Origin: Novibacillus thermophilus
GTDB taxonomy: Bacteria > Bacillota > Bacilli > Thermoactinomycetales > Novibacillaceae
Length of the DNA: 64,000 bases
Reading direction: 5' to 3'
Assembly (NCBI RefSeq): GCF_002005165.1
Contig: NZ_CP019699.1
Span: 3,410,001-3,474,000 of the forward strand
Part shown: piece after piece, positions 28,416 to 36,621 of the stretch
Layout: each line of letters begins with the position of its first letter
Numbering within the stretch: position 1 is the first letter of the stretch
Notes under the pieces: model-generated
Told to the model about the DNA's origin: nothing
What the model saw: only the letters and a program-made list of their open reading frames with translations
The model's database searches: none
Position numbers and translations under genes: made by a program

Positions 28416-29897
28416 CTAAACCCCCATCGCGAGTTTGATTAAATTGTTTTCCGTGAGGTTTTCTTTCGTGACTTCACCGGTAATCCGGCCCTCTCGCATG
28501 ACGATGACGCGGTCACACGTGCCGATGATTTCCGGCATTTCCGATGAGATCATAATGACTCCGACGCCTCTCTCAGCCAATTCGTTGATGATCCGATAAA
28601 TTTCCGTCTTCGCCCCGACGTCAACACCTCGCGTCGGCTCGTCCAGTATGATCAGCTTCGTATCAATGGCGAGCCATTTCGCGAGCGAAACTTTTTGCTG
28701 GTTTCCACCGCTCAAACTGTTGGCATTGTCTTCGGTCGAGCCATACTTCGTGGCGATCTGCGCCAGGAGCGACCTGACCTCTTGCTGCTCTTTCCTGTGG
28801 TTGATAAACCCGTTTCCCTGTCGGGAGACGAGGGTGGTGTTGATGCGGATCGACTGTTTTAAAAGCAACCCTTGCGTCTTTCTGTCCTCTGGCAGAAACC
28901 CGATGCCCAGCTCAATGGCCTGCTTCGGATTTTTAATGTTGACTTCCTCACCGAAGAGCCATACTTTGCCAGACGTCTTCCGGTCGGCGCCGAAAATCGC
29001 GCGCATCGTCTCCGTCCGTCCGGAGCCGACGAGGCCGCTGAATCCTAGGACCTCTCCTTTACGTAACGAGAAGGATACGTTCTCAACGAGATCCGCCGTA
29101 CTCAGATTCTCCACTCGAAGAATCTCCTCGCCGATTTCAGCATGCCGTTCCGGAAACAGTTGCTCGATTTTGCGGCCGACCATCATCGTGACGAGCTCTT
29201 CTTTCGTGATCGACGAGGTGTCGACCGTGTCCACATACTTGCCGTCCTTCAGTACCGTGATCCGATCGCTGATGGCAAACAGCTCCTCCAGCCTGTGTGA
29301 AATGTAGAGGATGGTGACACCGTCCTCTTTCAACTTGCGGATGAGTTCCAGGAGCTTCTCTGTCTCCGAATGGGTGAGCACGGCTGTCGGCTCGTCGAAG
29401 ACGAGCACTTTCGAATTCTTCGCCAGGCACTTGCAGATTTCGACGATCTGCTGGTAAGCCACACTGAGTTCTCCGACTTTCTTGCCCGGGTCAATGTGGC
29501 CGAAGCCGATCTTCTCAAGCTGCTCCTTCGCCCGTTTTTTCAGCTCTTTCCAGTTGATGAACGGGCCGGATTCATTCATGTTGTCGATAAAGATGTTTTC
29601 TGCGACCGTGAGATCCGGTGCCAACATGAACTCCTGATAGATGACCGATACTCCCATGTCGATCATAGTGCGCGGCGTAGCGGCCGTAACCTCTTGACCG
29701 TCGATGATAATCGTCCCTTCATCCTTCGGATACGCGCCGGCCAAAATTTTGATCAGCGTGGACTTCCCCGCGCCGTTCTCTCCGATGAGGGCATGGATCT
29801 CGCCACGCACGACATTGAGCTTTACATCATCCAGAGCCGTGACGCCTCCGAAGTGTTTCGAGATGTGGTTCATTTGCACAATGTAGTCAGGAGTCAT
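28416..29897 (-). CDS. Sugar ABC transporter ATP-binding protein (RbsA-type)
   Basis: A 493-residue tandem ATPase. The first half has Walker A LIGENGAGKSTLIKIL, signature LSVAYQQIVEICKCL and Walker B VLVFDEPTAVL. The second half has a degenerate Walker A (GFSGLVGSGRTETMRA), signature LSGGNQQKVSLAKWL and Walker B LIILDEPTRGVDVG. This unequal pair is usual for RbsA/MglA/XylG. The gene lies between the binding protein, about 260 bp upstream with a stem-loop in the gap, and the permease. Confidence 0.96.
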   Translation of the reverse strand: MTPDYIVQMNHISKHFGGVTALDDVKLNVVRGEIHALIGENGAGKSTLIKILAGAYPKDEGTIIIDGQEVTAATPRTMIDMGVSVIYQEFMLAPDLTVAENIFIDNMNESGPFINWKELKKRAKEQLEKIGFGHIDPGKKVGELSVAYQQIVEICKCLAKNSKVLVFDEPTAVLTHSETEKLLELIRKLKEDGVTILYISHRLEELFAISDRITVLKDGKYVDTVDTSSITKEELVTMMVGRKIEQLFPERHAEIGEEILRVENLSTADLVENVSFSLRKGEVLGFSGLVGSGRTETMRAIFGADRKTSGKVWLFGEEVNIKNPKQAIELGIGFLPEDRKTQGLLLKQSIRINTTLVSRQGNGFINHRKEQQEVRSLLAQIATKYGSTEDNANSLSGGNQQKVSLAKWLAIDTKLIILDEPTRGVDVGAKTEIYRIINELAERGVGVIMISSEMPEIIGTCDRVIVMREGRITGEVTKENLTENNLIKLAMGV

Positions 29898-30100
29898 TGT
29901 AAGCCTTCTCCTTCCTTCGGCTCTTTCTCCGCGGGTCTGTTGACGAACCTATCTGAGGGTTGTGATTTTCACGGGCAACGAGGGAGCCCCATCAGAATGC
30001 CCCACGCTTCCAGGGTCCCCCCACTTGTTATACCCGCACGCGCAAAATCTTACGCCACCGTCATCATCAACACTCCTGAAATATCGCCTTTTCCGAAAAG

Positions 30101-30127
30101 AAACCCTCCCTGCGACAAGGAGGGATT
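30101..30127 (-). terminator. Stem-loop between binding-protein and ATPase genes
   Basis: On the minus strand AATCCCTCC pairs with GGAGGGTTT (one mismatch, nine-base loop) and is followed by CTTTTC. It lies 29 bp after the binding-protein stop. Such partial terminators let the binding protein be made in excess over the membrane parts; that effect is inferred. Confidence 0.65.
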
Positions 30128-30155
30128 CTTCAATTGCGAAGAAGTCAGGATGCCG

Positions 30156-31241
30156 TTAGAATCCGTGGTCGTAGTATTCGTCAACGTTTTCTTGCGTGAT
30201 CGCCGCGGGCTCCGTCAGCGTCACTTCAGGATAGCTTTCCGGATCTTTTCCATCTACTAAGATTTCTTTAGCGATTTCAATCCCTTTCTCTGCGACCAGG
30301 TACGGGCTGTTCAGTCCCGTTGCAAAATACTTTCCTTCTTTGATCAGGTCGAACGCCTTCTGCGCACCGTCAGCTGCCGCTACCATGTCCACGCCTTCGA
30401 TTCCAGCGTTTTCAAGAGCTGTCATCGCGCCGAAGAGCATCTGGTCGTTCTCGCCCAACACGGTCGTCAGGTCCGGGTTCGCCGTAATCAGGTCCTCAGC
30501 CGCCGCTAGACCTTCTTCCTCGGTCCAGGCACCCCAGCCTTGCCCGACAACGGAGAACTTCGCTTCTTCATTCGTCGCCTTTCCTTTGGAGCTCAGCTCT
30601 TCCTCGAACTCTTCGGCAAGCTTCCAAGCTTCCTCTTCAGACACGCCAAGCTTCCCTTCAAGGATACCGGCAAAGAGCCCCGTGCGGCGTTCGTAACCGG
30701 CTACGTTCCCCTTCTGACCGCTCAAGATGATCGCCTTAATCTCTTCATCTCCCATCTTTTCGGCGTAGGCAAGACCGACGAGACGGCCATTTTGACGGTT
30801 GTCGGAGTAAACAGTCGTAATGTCGTTCGCTTCTTCAGACACACCGCTGTCAAGGTTGATGACGCCGATTCCGGCTTCTGCTGCCATATTAATGCTCGGA
30901 ACGACAGCATCCGGCTCGATAGCATCAATAAAGATCAAGTCTTTGCCTTGTGAGACAAACGTCTCGATGTTAGCCGCCTCTTGTGAAACGTCACCGTTCG
31001 CATCGAGGACGGTCACGTCCCAACCTTGCTCTTCAGCGTACTGTTCAACCGCTTCCACGAGAGTTACGAAATATGGCGAATCTTGCGTCTTAATCGCAAA
31101 ACCGATTTCAAACTTTTCACCTTCTTCGCCGCCGTTACTGCCTTCGGTCGCTCCTCCGTCATCGGCGCCGTTACCGCAGGCAGCCAAGAACATGGATAAT
31201 GCCAAAACGAGAGATACTAAAACTAGCCCCTTCTTTTTCAT
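30156..31241 (-). CDS. Sugar ABC transporter substrate-binding lipoprotein (RbsB-type)
   Basis: A 361-residue family 1 periplasmic-type binding protein. The ATG at 31241 lies six bases behind GGAGG; the signal peptide ends in the lipobox MFLAACG. After an acidic linker the domain starts EIGFAIKTQDSPYFVTLVEA. Later, VTVLDANGD and DLIFIDAIEPDAVVPSI are typical of ribose/galactose-type receptors. The ligand cannot be told from sequence, though the neighbouring epimerase, kinases and polyol dehydrogenases suggest a ketose or sugar alcohol. It has its own strong promoter and operator. Confidence 0.95.
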   Translation of the reverse strand: MKKKGLVLVSLVLALSMFLAACGNGADDGGATEGSNGGEEGEKFEIGFAIKTQDSPYFVTLVEAVEQYAEEQGWDVTVLDANGDVSQEAANIETFVSQGKDLIFIDAIEPDAVVPSINMAAEAGIGVINLDSGVSEEANDITTVYSDNRQNGRLVGLAYAEKMGDEEIKAIILSGQKGNVAGYERRTGLFAGILEGKLGVSEEEAWKLAEEFEEELSSKGKATNEEAKFSVVGQGWGAWTEEEGLAAAEDLITANPDLTTVLGENDQMLFGAMTALENAGIEGVDMVAAADGAQKAFDLIKEGKYFATGLNSPYLVAEKGIEIAKEILVDGKDPESYPEVTLTEPAAITQENVDEYYDHGF

Positions 31242-31281
31242 GGTCGTCCTCCTATTGAATTTTGTTAATAACATTATTGGA

Positions 31282-31344
31282 TTGTAATGTTACTACATTA
31301 CAATTTTCTACTAATACTATACAAGCTTTTGTTAGTGGTTTCAA
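31282..31344 (-). promoter_or_regulatory. SigA promoter and palindromic operator of the sugar importer
   Basis: On the minus strand TTGAAA (31344–31339) and TATAGT (31321–31316) are 17 bp apart. Just downstream, in the transcript leader, TTGTAATGT (31303–31295) and ACATTACAA (31290–31282) form a perfect inverted repeat around AGTA, placed where a bound repressor would block the polymerase. The binding factor is unknown; the cluster's GntR-type regulator is one candidate, although the motif differs from the one by its own gene. Confidence 0.8.
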
Positions 31345-31400
31345 TACCTTTTTGCGGGTGTTAAGAATTTCCTTCATTCGCGACTTTTCTTAACAGTGGG

Positions 31401-32177
31401 CTACACAATCGTAAACCCACCGTCGACGACGAGTTCGCAACCGGTCGTGAACGTCGCTGAGTCAGAGAGGAGGTAGATGACGGCTCCGGCGAGCTCTTCC
31501 GGCTTGCCGAGGCGTTTCATCGGCGTCCACTCCGCCCACTTGGCCCGCCAGTCTTCGCGGACGAACGACGTCAGCTCGGTGAAAATGTAACCCGGACTGA
31601 TACAGTTCACTCGGATACCGTACTCAGCCCACTCGTAGGCGAGGGACTTTGTCAGATGCGTCACACCGGCCTTCGACGTGTTGTAGGACGCCTGGAGTTG
31701 GGGATAGTTGACGATGATGCCCGACATCGAAGCCGTGTTGACGATCGAACCCTTGATCCCGTTTTCGATCAAGTACTTCCCGAACAGCTGCGCCACGTAG
31801 TACACGCCGTTCAGGTTGACGTCGATCACTTTGTTCCATTCTTCCGGCGTCGACTCGATCACAGGCTTCTGAATGACGATGCCGGCGTTGTTGAAGAGGA
31901 GCTCGATCTGACCCATCTTTTCCACGGCCGCCTCGAGAGCCGCCTTGACCCCGTCGTAGTCCGTGACGTCGACCTCGCAGGAATGCGTCCGCCGACCGTA
32001 AGTCGCCGCGATCTCCTTCGCTGCCCGCTCAGCCTTGTCGCCCTGTAAATCGAAGATGACGACATCCGCACCCACTGCGGCCACATGGTTGGCCACTTCA
32101 CGGCCAATGCCCTGGGCACCGCCAGTGATGAGGATTGTCTTTCCTTCTAGTGAAAACAATTTCTTCAACATGTCCAT
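31401..32177 (-). CDS. Short-chain dehydrogenase/reductase (polyol dehydrogenase-like)
   Basis: A 258-residue classical SDR. The nucleotide loop is TGGAQGIGREV, followed by an Asp (IFDLQGD) that favours NAD. NNAG is present at 95–98 region, the catalytic Ser is in NTASMSG, and Tyr/Lys are in YNTSKAGV. The C-terminal VVDGGFTIV is usual. Relatives in similar clusters oxidise sorbitol, mannitol, arabitol or xylitol to ketoses. It is the last gene of the kinase–aldolase run before the importer's own promoter. Confidence 0.93.
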   Translation of the reverse strand: MDMLKKLFSLEGKTILITGGAQGIGREVANHVAAVGADVVIFDLQGDKAERAAKEIAATYGRRTHSCEVDVTDYDGVKAALEAAVEKMGQIELLFNNAGIVIQKPVIESTPEEWNKVIDVNLNGVYYVAQLFGKYLIENGIKGSIVNTASMSGIIVNYPQLQASYNTSKAGVTHLTKSLAYEWAEYGIRVNCISPGYIFTELTSFVREDWRAKWAEWTPMKRLGKPEELAGAVIYLLSDSATFTTGCELVVDGGFTIV

Positions 32178-32243
32178 CTCAGTGTTCCCCCTTCTCTGTC
32201 AAACATTCTGTGCACTCTCCGGGGATCTCCCCATCGCCGTTGT

Positions 32244-33173
32244 TTACCGCAACGGGGTGATTTGGACTCGTCCCCGGATCTTTTCAACGTCTTCCAGACG
32301 GACGTGCCCAGTCGATTCCGTCAAAGTGTTCGCCGCAGACACAGCGATCCCTTGCCGAAGGAACTCTTCTGGTCCGTCACCGCTTCGCAGCCCGACGGCT
32401 AACGCTGCGACCATCGCGTCACCGGAGCCGACCGTGTTGACAACCTCAAGCCCCGGCGGACGACCTTGCCACGCTCCGTCCCGCGTCATCAACAGCGCCC
32501 CTTCGTCACCGAGGGAGACGACCACATACCGCACCCCGGCTTCGACGTAAGCCGTGCAGTGGTCGATTAAGTCATCTGCTGCAGCATCCTCGACACCCAT
32601 GATTTGTTCGATCTCCTGCCGGTTCGGCTTAATGACCGTCGGGGCCGCCTCAATGCCCCGGAGGAGCTTTTCCCCGCTCGTATCAAGGACAGTCGGTTTT
32701 CCCGCTTCCCGGGCGATTGCCGTGAGCTCCGCATAAATGTCATCCGGCATCCCTTGAAGGGCGCTCCCTGACAGAGTCACGACGTCTGCTTCGTGCACGA
32801 GCCGGGTAAAGTGGTCAAAAAAGAGAGAGACCGTCTCCTCCCCGATCTCGTCACCGGCTTCCAGCACTTCAGTTGACTCACCTGCGGCATCGATGATGTT
32901 GATACACGTGCGGGATTCAATCGGCGCCTTCAAGAATTCCGCCTCGATCCCTTCGTCTGAAAGGAGATCGCAGACCAAATCCCCCGTACGGCCGCCGATT
33001 ATCCCGGTCGCCTTGACAGGAGCCCCCAGTGTACGCGCGACGCGGGCAACATTTAGCCCTTTGCCGCCGGCAGTGGGAATCATCTTCGCGACCCGGTTCA
33101 CATTACCTGGCAAAAAGTTCGGAACGTAGTAGTATTTGTCGAGTGCTACATTCAGTGTGACCGTCAAAATCAT
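32244..33173 (-). CDS. 1-phosphofructokinase-type PfkB sugar-phosphate kinase
   Basis: A 309-residue ribokinase-fold enzyme of the FruK/LacC branch, expected to phosphorylate a ketose monophosphate to the bisphosphate. N-terminal MILTVTLNVALDKYY and GGKGLNVARVARTLG set the substrate lid, and VNTVGSGDAMVAALAVG carries the anion hole and catalytic Asp. VIKPNRQEIEQIMG is typical of this branch. The ATG at 33173 is preferred to the GTG at 33191, since GTGAGGAAG serves as the ribosome site. It directly follows the dehydrogenase gene and is matched by the class II aldolase nearby. Confidence 0.93.
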   Translation of the reverse strand: MILTVTLNVALDKYYYVPNFLPGNVNRVAKMIPTAGGKGLNVARVARTLGAPVKATGIIGGRTGDLVCDLLSDEGIEAEFLKAPIESRTCINIIDAAGESTEVLEAGDEIGEETVSLFFDHFTRLVHEADVVTLSGSALQGMPDDIYAELTAIAREAGKPTVLDTSGEKLLRGIEAAPTVIKPNRQEIEQIMGVEDAAADDLIDHCTAYVEAGVRYVVVSLGDEGALLMTRDGAWQGRPPGLEVVNTVGSGDAMVAALAVGLRSGDGPEEFLRQGIAVSAANTLTESTGHVRLEDVEKIRGRVQITPLR

Positions 33174-33187
33174 CGCGTACGTCTTCC

Positions 33188-34228
33188 TCACTTTCCGCTG
33201 TCGATCAGAATCTTCCCTTTGACAGCTCCTGGTGTTCGGAACAGTTCGAACGCCTCTCTGATTCGGCTCAGCGGGAAAATTTTGAACAGCAGCGATTCGT
33301 CAATCTGGATGTCGCCCGAACGGATGTGCTTCGCCGTCTCTTTCCATTCTTCTCCGGGAAAGTCTTGGCTGTAGGACATCCAGGAACCCGTCAGTGTAAA
33401 TTCTTTCCGGTTCAGCTTTTCCCACTCGTCCACGGAGAACGTGATCTCCCGCGTCGGCGTCCCGATTAGGCAGACGGCCCCCTTCTTCTTCACGAGTTCA
33501 AATGTCAGCTTAATCGTCGCCGTGTTGCCCGCTGTCTCGTAGACGAAGTCGAACCTGCGCTCTTTCCCGCCTTCATTCAGCCGATCGAGGACTTTCGTGT
33601 TGATGCATTCGTCTGCTCCGAATCGCTTCGCCAGCTCGAGCCGCTCGTCACTGATGTCAAACACCGTGATATGGCCGGCGCCCAGCACTTTCAGCCACTG
33701 CATGGTAAAGAAACCAATATTGCCGACTCCCAGTACGGCAACCGACGCTCCGGGCTTGAAGTCGAGCCGGCGGATGCCGTGGAGGGCGACAGTGATCGGT
33801 TCAAAGAATGCGCCTTTCCAGTACGGGATCGACGCATCGAATTTGACGGCGTTTTTTTCCGGAATGACGACGTACTCAGCAAAGCTGCCGGAACGCCTGG
33901 ACCCGACAAAGCTGTAGTAGGGACAGAGCGCGTAGTCTCCATTCTGGCACTGTTCGCACTCCATACACGGGAGGAGCGGGGCACCTGCCACGCGATCACC
34001 TGGTTGGAGCGTCGTGACGTTCTCTCCAGTTTCCACGACTTCTCCAGAAAATTCATGGCCCAAAATGATCGGGTAGTAGTGGGCTGCATCCCCGTTCACC
34101 CGGGGAATGTCCGATCCGCAGATGCCGGTGTACTTGACCCTGACGAGGACGTCGTCCGGGCCCGGGACTGGTTGTTCCACCTCTTCGTAGACGAGATTCT
34201 GCTTTCCGTACAATACGCCCGCTTTCAT
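33188..34228 (-). CDS. Zinc-dependent dehydrogenase, galactitol-1-phosphate dehydrogenase-like
   Basis: A 346-residue MDR dehydrogenase with catalytic zinc motifs TGICGSDIPRVNG and LGHEFSGEVVETG and a structural zinc cluster with four Cys in PCMECEQCQNGDYALC. The nucleotide loop is AVLGVGNIGFFTMQWLK. The C-terminal WEKLNRKEFTLTGSWMS resembles GatD-type enzymes that turn a hexitol phosphate or hexitol into a ketose. Its neighbours (PfkB kinase on one side, FGGY kinase on the other) support oxidation of a polyol or its phosphate. Confidence 0.92.
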   Translation of the reverse strand: MKAGVLYGKQNLVYEEVEQPVPGPDDVLVRVKYTGICGSDIPRVNGDAAHYYPIILGHEFSGEVVETGENVTTLQPGDRVAGAPLLPCMECEQCQNGDYALCPYYSFVGSRRSGSFAEYVVIPEKNAVKFDASIPYWKGAFFEPITVALHGIRRLDFKPGASVAVLGVGNIGFFTMQWLKVLGAGHITVFDISDERLELAKRFGADECINTKVLDRLNEGGKERRFDFVYETAGNTATIKLTFELVKKKGAVCLIGTPTREITFSVDEWEKLNRKEFTLTGSWMSYSQDFPGEEWKETAKHIRSGDIQIDESLLFKIFPLSRIREAFELFRTPGAVKGKILIDSGK

Positions 34229-34261
34229 CTAGATGCCTTCCTTCGTTGAATATGGTACTGC

Positions 34262-35746
34262 TCACACAAACATGTTCTCGTTCAACAACTTCGAGAGCCT
34301 GAGATACGTCTCCAGCGACGGTTCGTACCGCTTCCGCCGCTTTCGGTCCGGTTCGTGCCGACGGCGGATGGTCACCGTCCGGTCGACGGCTTCTTCAAAG
34401 TCGCCATACACGCCGACCCCGACGCCGGCGAGCAGAGCCGCCCCCAGCGTCGTGGCAGTGTCAGAACTCGGGACTTGAATCGGACAGCCCGTGACGTCAG
34501 CGTACATCTGGATCCACAGTTCGCTGTTCGCAGCGCCGCCCATGGCGTGGATATCCAGTTTTTCGATGTCGACACCCGCTTCCTTTGCGACGAGCAAGTT
34601 GTGGTACACCGAGAAGACGACGCCTTCGAGCACCGCGCGGACCGCATGTCCCTTTGTCTCCTTGAAGCTGAAACCGTAGAACACCGCTTTCGCCTTCGGG
34701 TTCCAGAGCGGGCTGCGCTCCCCGGCCAAATACGGAAGGAAGACGACACCGTCGGAACCTTCCGGGATCGGCTCGGCTAACTTCGTCAGCTCGTCGAAGC
34801 TGACACCTTCCCCAAACTCCTCCCGGAACCAGCGGAGCGCCCCGCCTCCGCCGGCCGTCCCGCCTTGCAGCAGGTAGCGGTCCGGAATGACGTGGGGGGA
34901 GAAGATCAGCTTTGGATGAGTTTTCGGTTCATTCAGGCATATGCTAACGCCGCCCGCTTGACCTCCCTGCAACTGGGTCTCGTAATGGCGGATGACACCG
35001 GCACCCAATGTGCCGCACGCCGCATCGAGCCCTCCCGCCACGACCGGCGTGCCGGGTTTAAGCCCCGTTTCCTCCGCCGCGAGCGCCGTCACCGTCCCGA
35101 TGACGTCGTGGCAGCGGACGATGTCTGGAAGCTTTTCGATGGGGATGCCGAAGCGCGCCGCCAGGTCCCGGTCATATTCGAACGTGACCGGATTGTAAAA
35201 ATGCCACCCGTAGCTCTGACTCCGGTCGGATGTCATGTTCCCTGTGAGCTTGAACCCGATATAGCCGTTGCTTTGCAGGAACTTGTGCGTCCGATCGAAG
35301 AGATCCGGCACGTTCTCCCTGAACCAGAGCACCTTCGGCGTCGAATAGGTGGGGGAGAACGAGTTGCCGGACACTCGAAAAATGGTGTCTTCCGGAATTT
35401 CGTCCAATACGCGGCGGGAAAGGTCTGCTGCCCGCGTATCGAGCCAGATCGGCGTCCGTTGGAGAACGTTCCCTTCTACGTCGACGGGAATAGCCGACCA
35501 CCCTTGTCCCGCGAGTCCGATACCAGCAATTAAACCGGGATCGACGTCCCCGTCCTTCAGGCACTGCCGGATGGCCTGACAGACGGAAGCCCACCACTCT
35601 TCGGGATCTTGCTCCACCCATCCGGGTTTCGGGTAATAGAGGGGGTAGTCGGCGGAAGCCTGGGCGACGACACGCCCGTCTTCCTTGAAAACCGCCACTT
35701 TGCACGACGACGTGCCAATATCGATGCCTAACAGTAAACGTTCCAT
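34262..35746 (-). CDS. FGGY-family carbohydrate kinase (xylulokinase-like), second copy
   Basis: A 494-residue sugar kinase that phosphorylates a ketose or polyol with ATP. The N-terminal ATP loop is LGIDIGTSSCKVAVF, the catalytic Asp is in VVAGGLDAACGTLGAG, and the FGGY C-terminal signature region is IHAMGGAANSELWIQMYADV. It is 17 bp after the aldolase gene. It shares only family-level similarity with the other FGGY kinase of this cluster, so the two probably act on different sugars and are not a recent duplication. Confidence 0.93.
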   Translation of the reverse strand: MERLLLGIDIGTSSCKVAVFKEDGRVVAQASADYPLYYPKPGWVEQDPEEWWASVCQAIRQCLKDGDVDPGLIAGIGLAGQGWSAIPVDVEGNVLQRTPIWLDTRAADLSRRVLDEIPEDTIFRVSGNSFSPTYSTPKVLWFRENVPDLFDRTHKFLQSNGYIGFKLTGNMTSDRSQSYGWHFYNPVTFEYDRDLAARFGIPIEKLPDIVRCHDVIGTVTALAAEETGLKPGTPVVAGGLDAACGTLGAGVIRHYETQLQGGQAGGVSICLNEPKTHPKLIFSPHVIPDRYLLQGGTAGGGGALRWFREEFGEGVSFDELTKLAEPIPEGSDGVVFLPYLAGERSPLWNPKAKAVFYGFSFKETKGHAVRAVLEGVVFSVYHNLLVAKEAGVDIEKLDIHAMGGAANSELWIQMYADVTGCPIQVPSSDTATTLGAALLAGVGVGVYGDFEEAVDRTVTIRRRHEPDRKRRKRYEPSLETYLRLSKLLNENMFV

Positions 35747-35763
35747 CGGTCACCCTCTACTTC

Positions 35764-36621
35764 TCAAAAAAGTCTGGCCTTCCCATGACTGCCACACACG
35801 CGCATCTTTTCGACAGCGACACCCTTCACTTTATCTCGCGCGTAGCCGGTAAACTTTTTCGGATCGACAAAATCGCTCTCAATGGTGAAGTACTCTTTCA
35901 CCGCCTCGGTGAACGCGATGCGGAGTTCTGTCGCGTAATTGACTTTTGTGATGCCGTGCGCGATGCAGCGTTGGACGTCTTGCTCCGACAGTCCCGACGC
36001 GCCGTGGAGGACGAGGGGGACGCCCGCTGTCTCCCGCAGCGTGCGGAGGAGCTTTAGGTCGAGATTCGGCTCTCCCCTGTAGACGCCGTGCGCTGTTCCG
36101 ATAGCGACGGCCAGGGAATCGACCCCGGTGCGCCTGACGAATTCTTCCGCCTCCTCGGGTTTCGTGTAGCCGTCTGTCCCGTAATCCGGGTCGCCCGGCT
36201 TGCCACCGACATTGCCCAGCTCCGCCTCGACAGAGACACCGACCGGACGACATGCGTCGACGACTGCCTTCGTCTGGCGGACGTTCTCCTCGAACGGCAA
36301 CCTGGACGCATCGATCATAACCGACGTGTAGCCGGCCCGGATCGCTTGAAGGGCCAGCTCTGTCCCGTCCCCGTGGTCGAGGTGCAGCGCCACCGGAACC
36401 GTCGCACGTTTCATCGCCGCCCAGACCATGGCGTAGTAATAGTCCATGTGGGCGTACTTCACAGTGTTGGCTGACGTCTGGATGATGACGGGAGAGGCGG
36501 TCTCCTCTGCCGCCTCGACGACAGCCTGTATCATTTCCATGTTTTCCACGTTGAACGCGCACACCGCATATCCGTTCTCCCGCGCGTGCTGCAGGATTCG
36601 CCTGCTTGTCACTAGAGCCAT
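35764..36621 (-). CDS. Class II ketose-bisphosphate aldolase
   Basis: A 285-residue zinc aldolase of the FbaA/GatY/KbaY type, which splits fructose- or tagatose-1,6-bisphosphate to dihydroxyacetone phosphate and glyceraldehyde 3-phosphate. It has the zinc-binding ALHLDHGDG, the acidic VEAELGNVGG, the zinc His in IGTAHGVYRG and the substrate loop VLHGASGLSEQD. The true ATG at 36621 overlaps the stop of the preceding kinase gene by ten bases; a longer frame upstream is only a shadow of that kinase. It gives the pathway its likely last step into glycolysis. Confidence 0.95.
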   Translation of the reverse strand: MALVTSRRILQHARENGYAVCAFNVENMEMIQAVVEAAEETASPVIIQTSANTVKYAHMDYYYAMVWAAMKRATVPVALHLDHGDGTELALQAIRAGYTSVMIDASRLPFEENVRQTKAVVDACRPVGVSVEAELGNVGGKPGDPDYGTDGYTKPEEAEEFVRRTGVDSLAVAIGTAHGVYRGEPNLDLKLLRTLRETAGVPLVLHGASGLSEQDVQRCIAHGITKVNYATELRIAFTEAVKEYFTIESDFVDPKKFTGYARDKVKGVAVEKMRVCGSHGKARLF

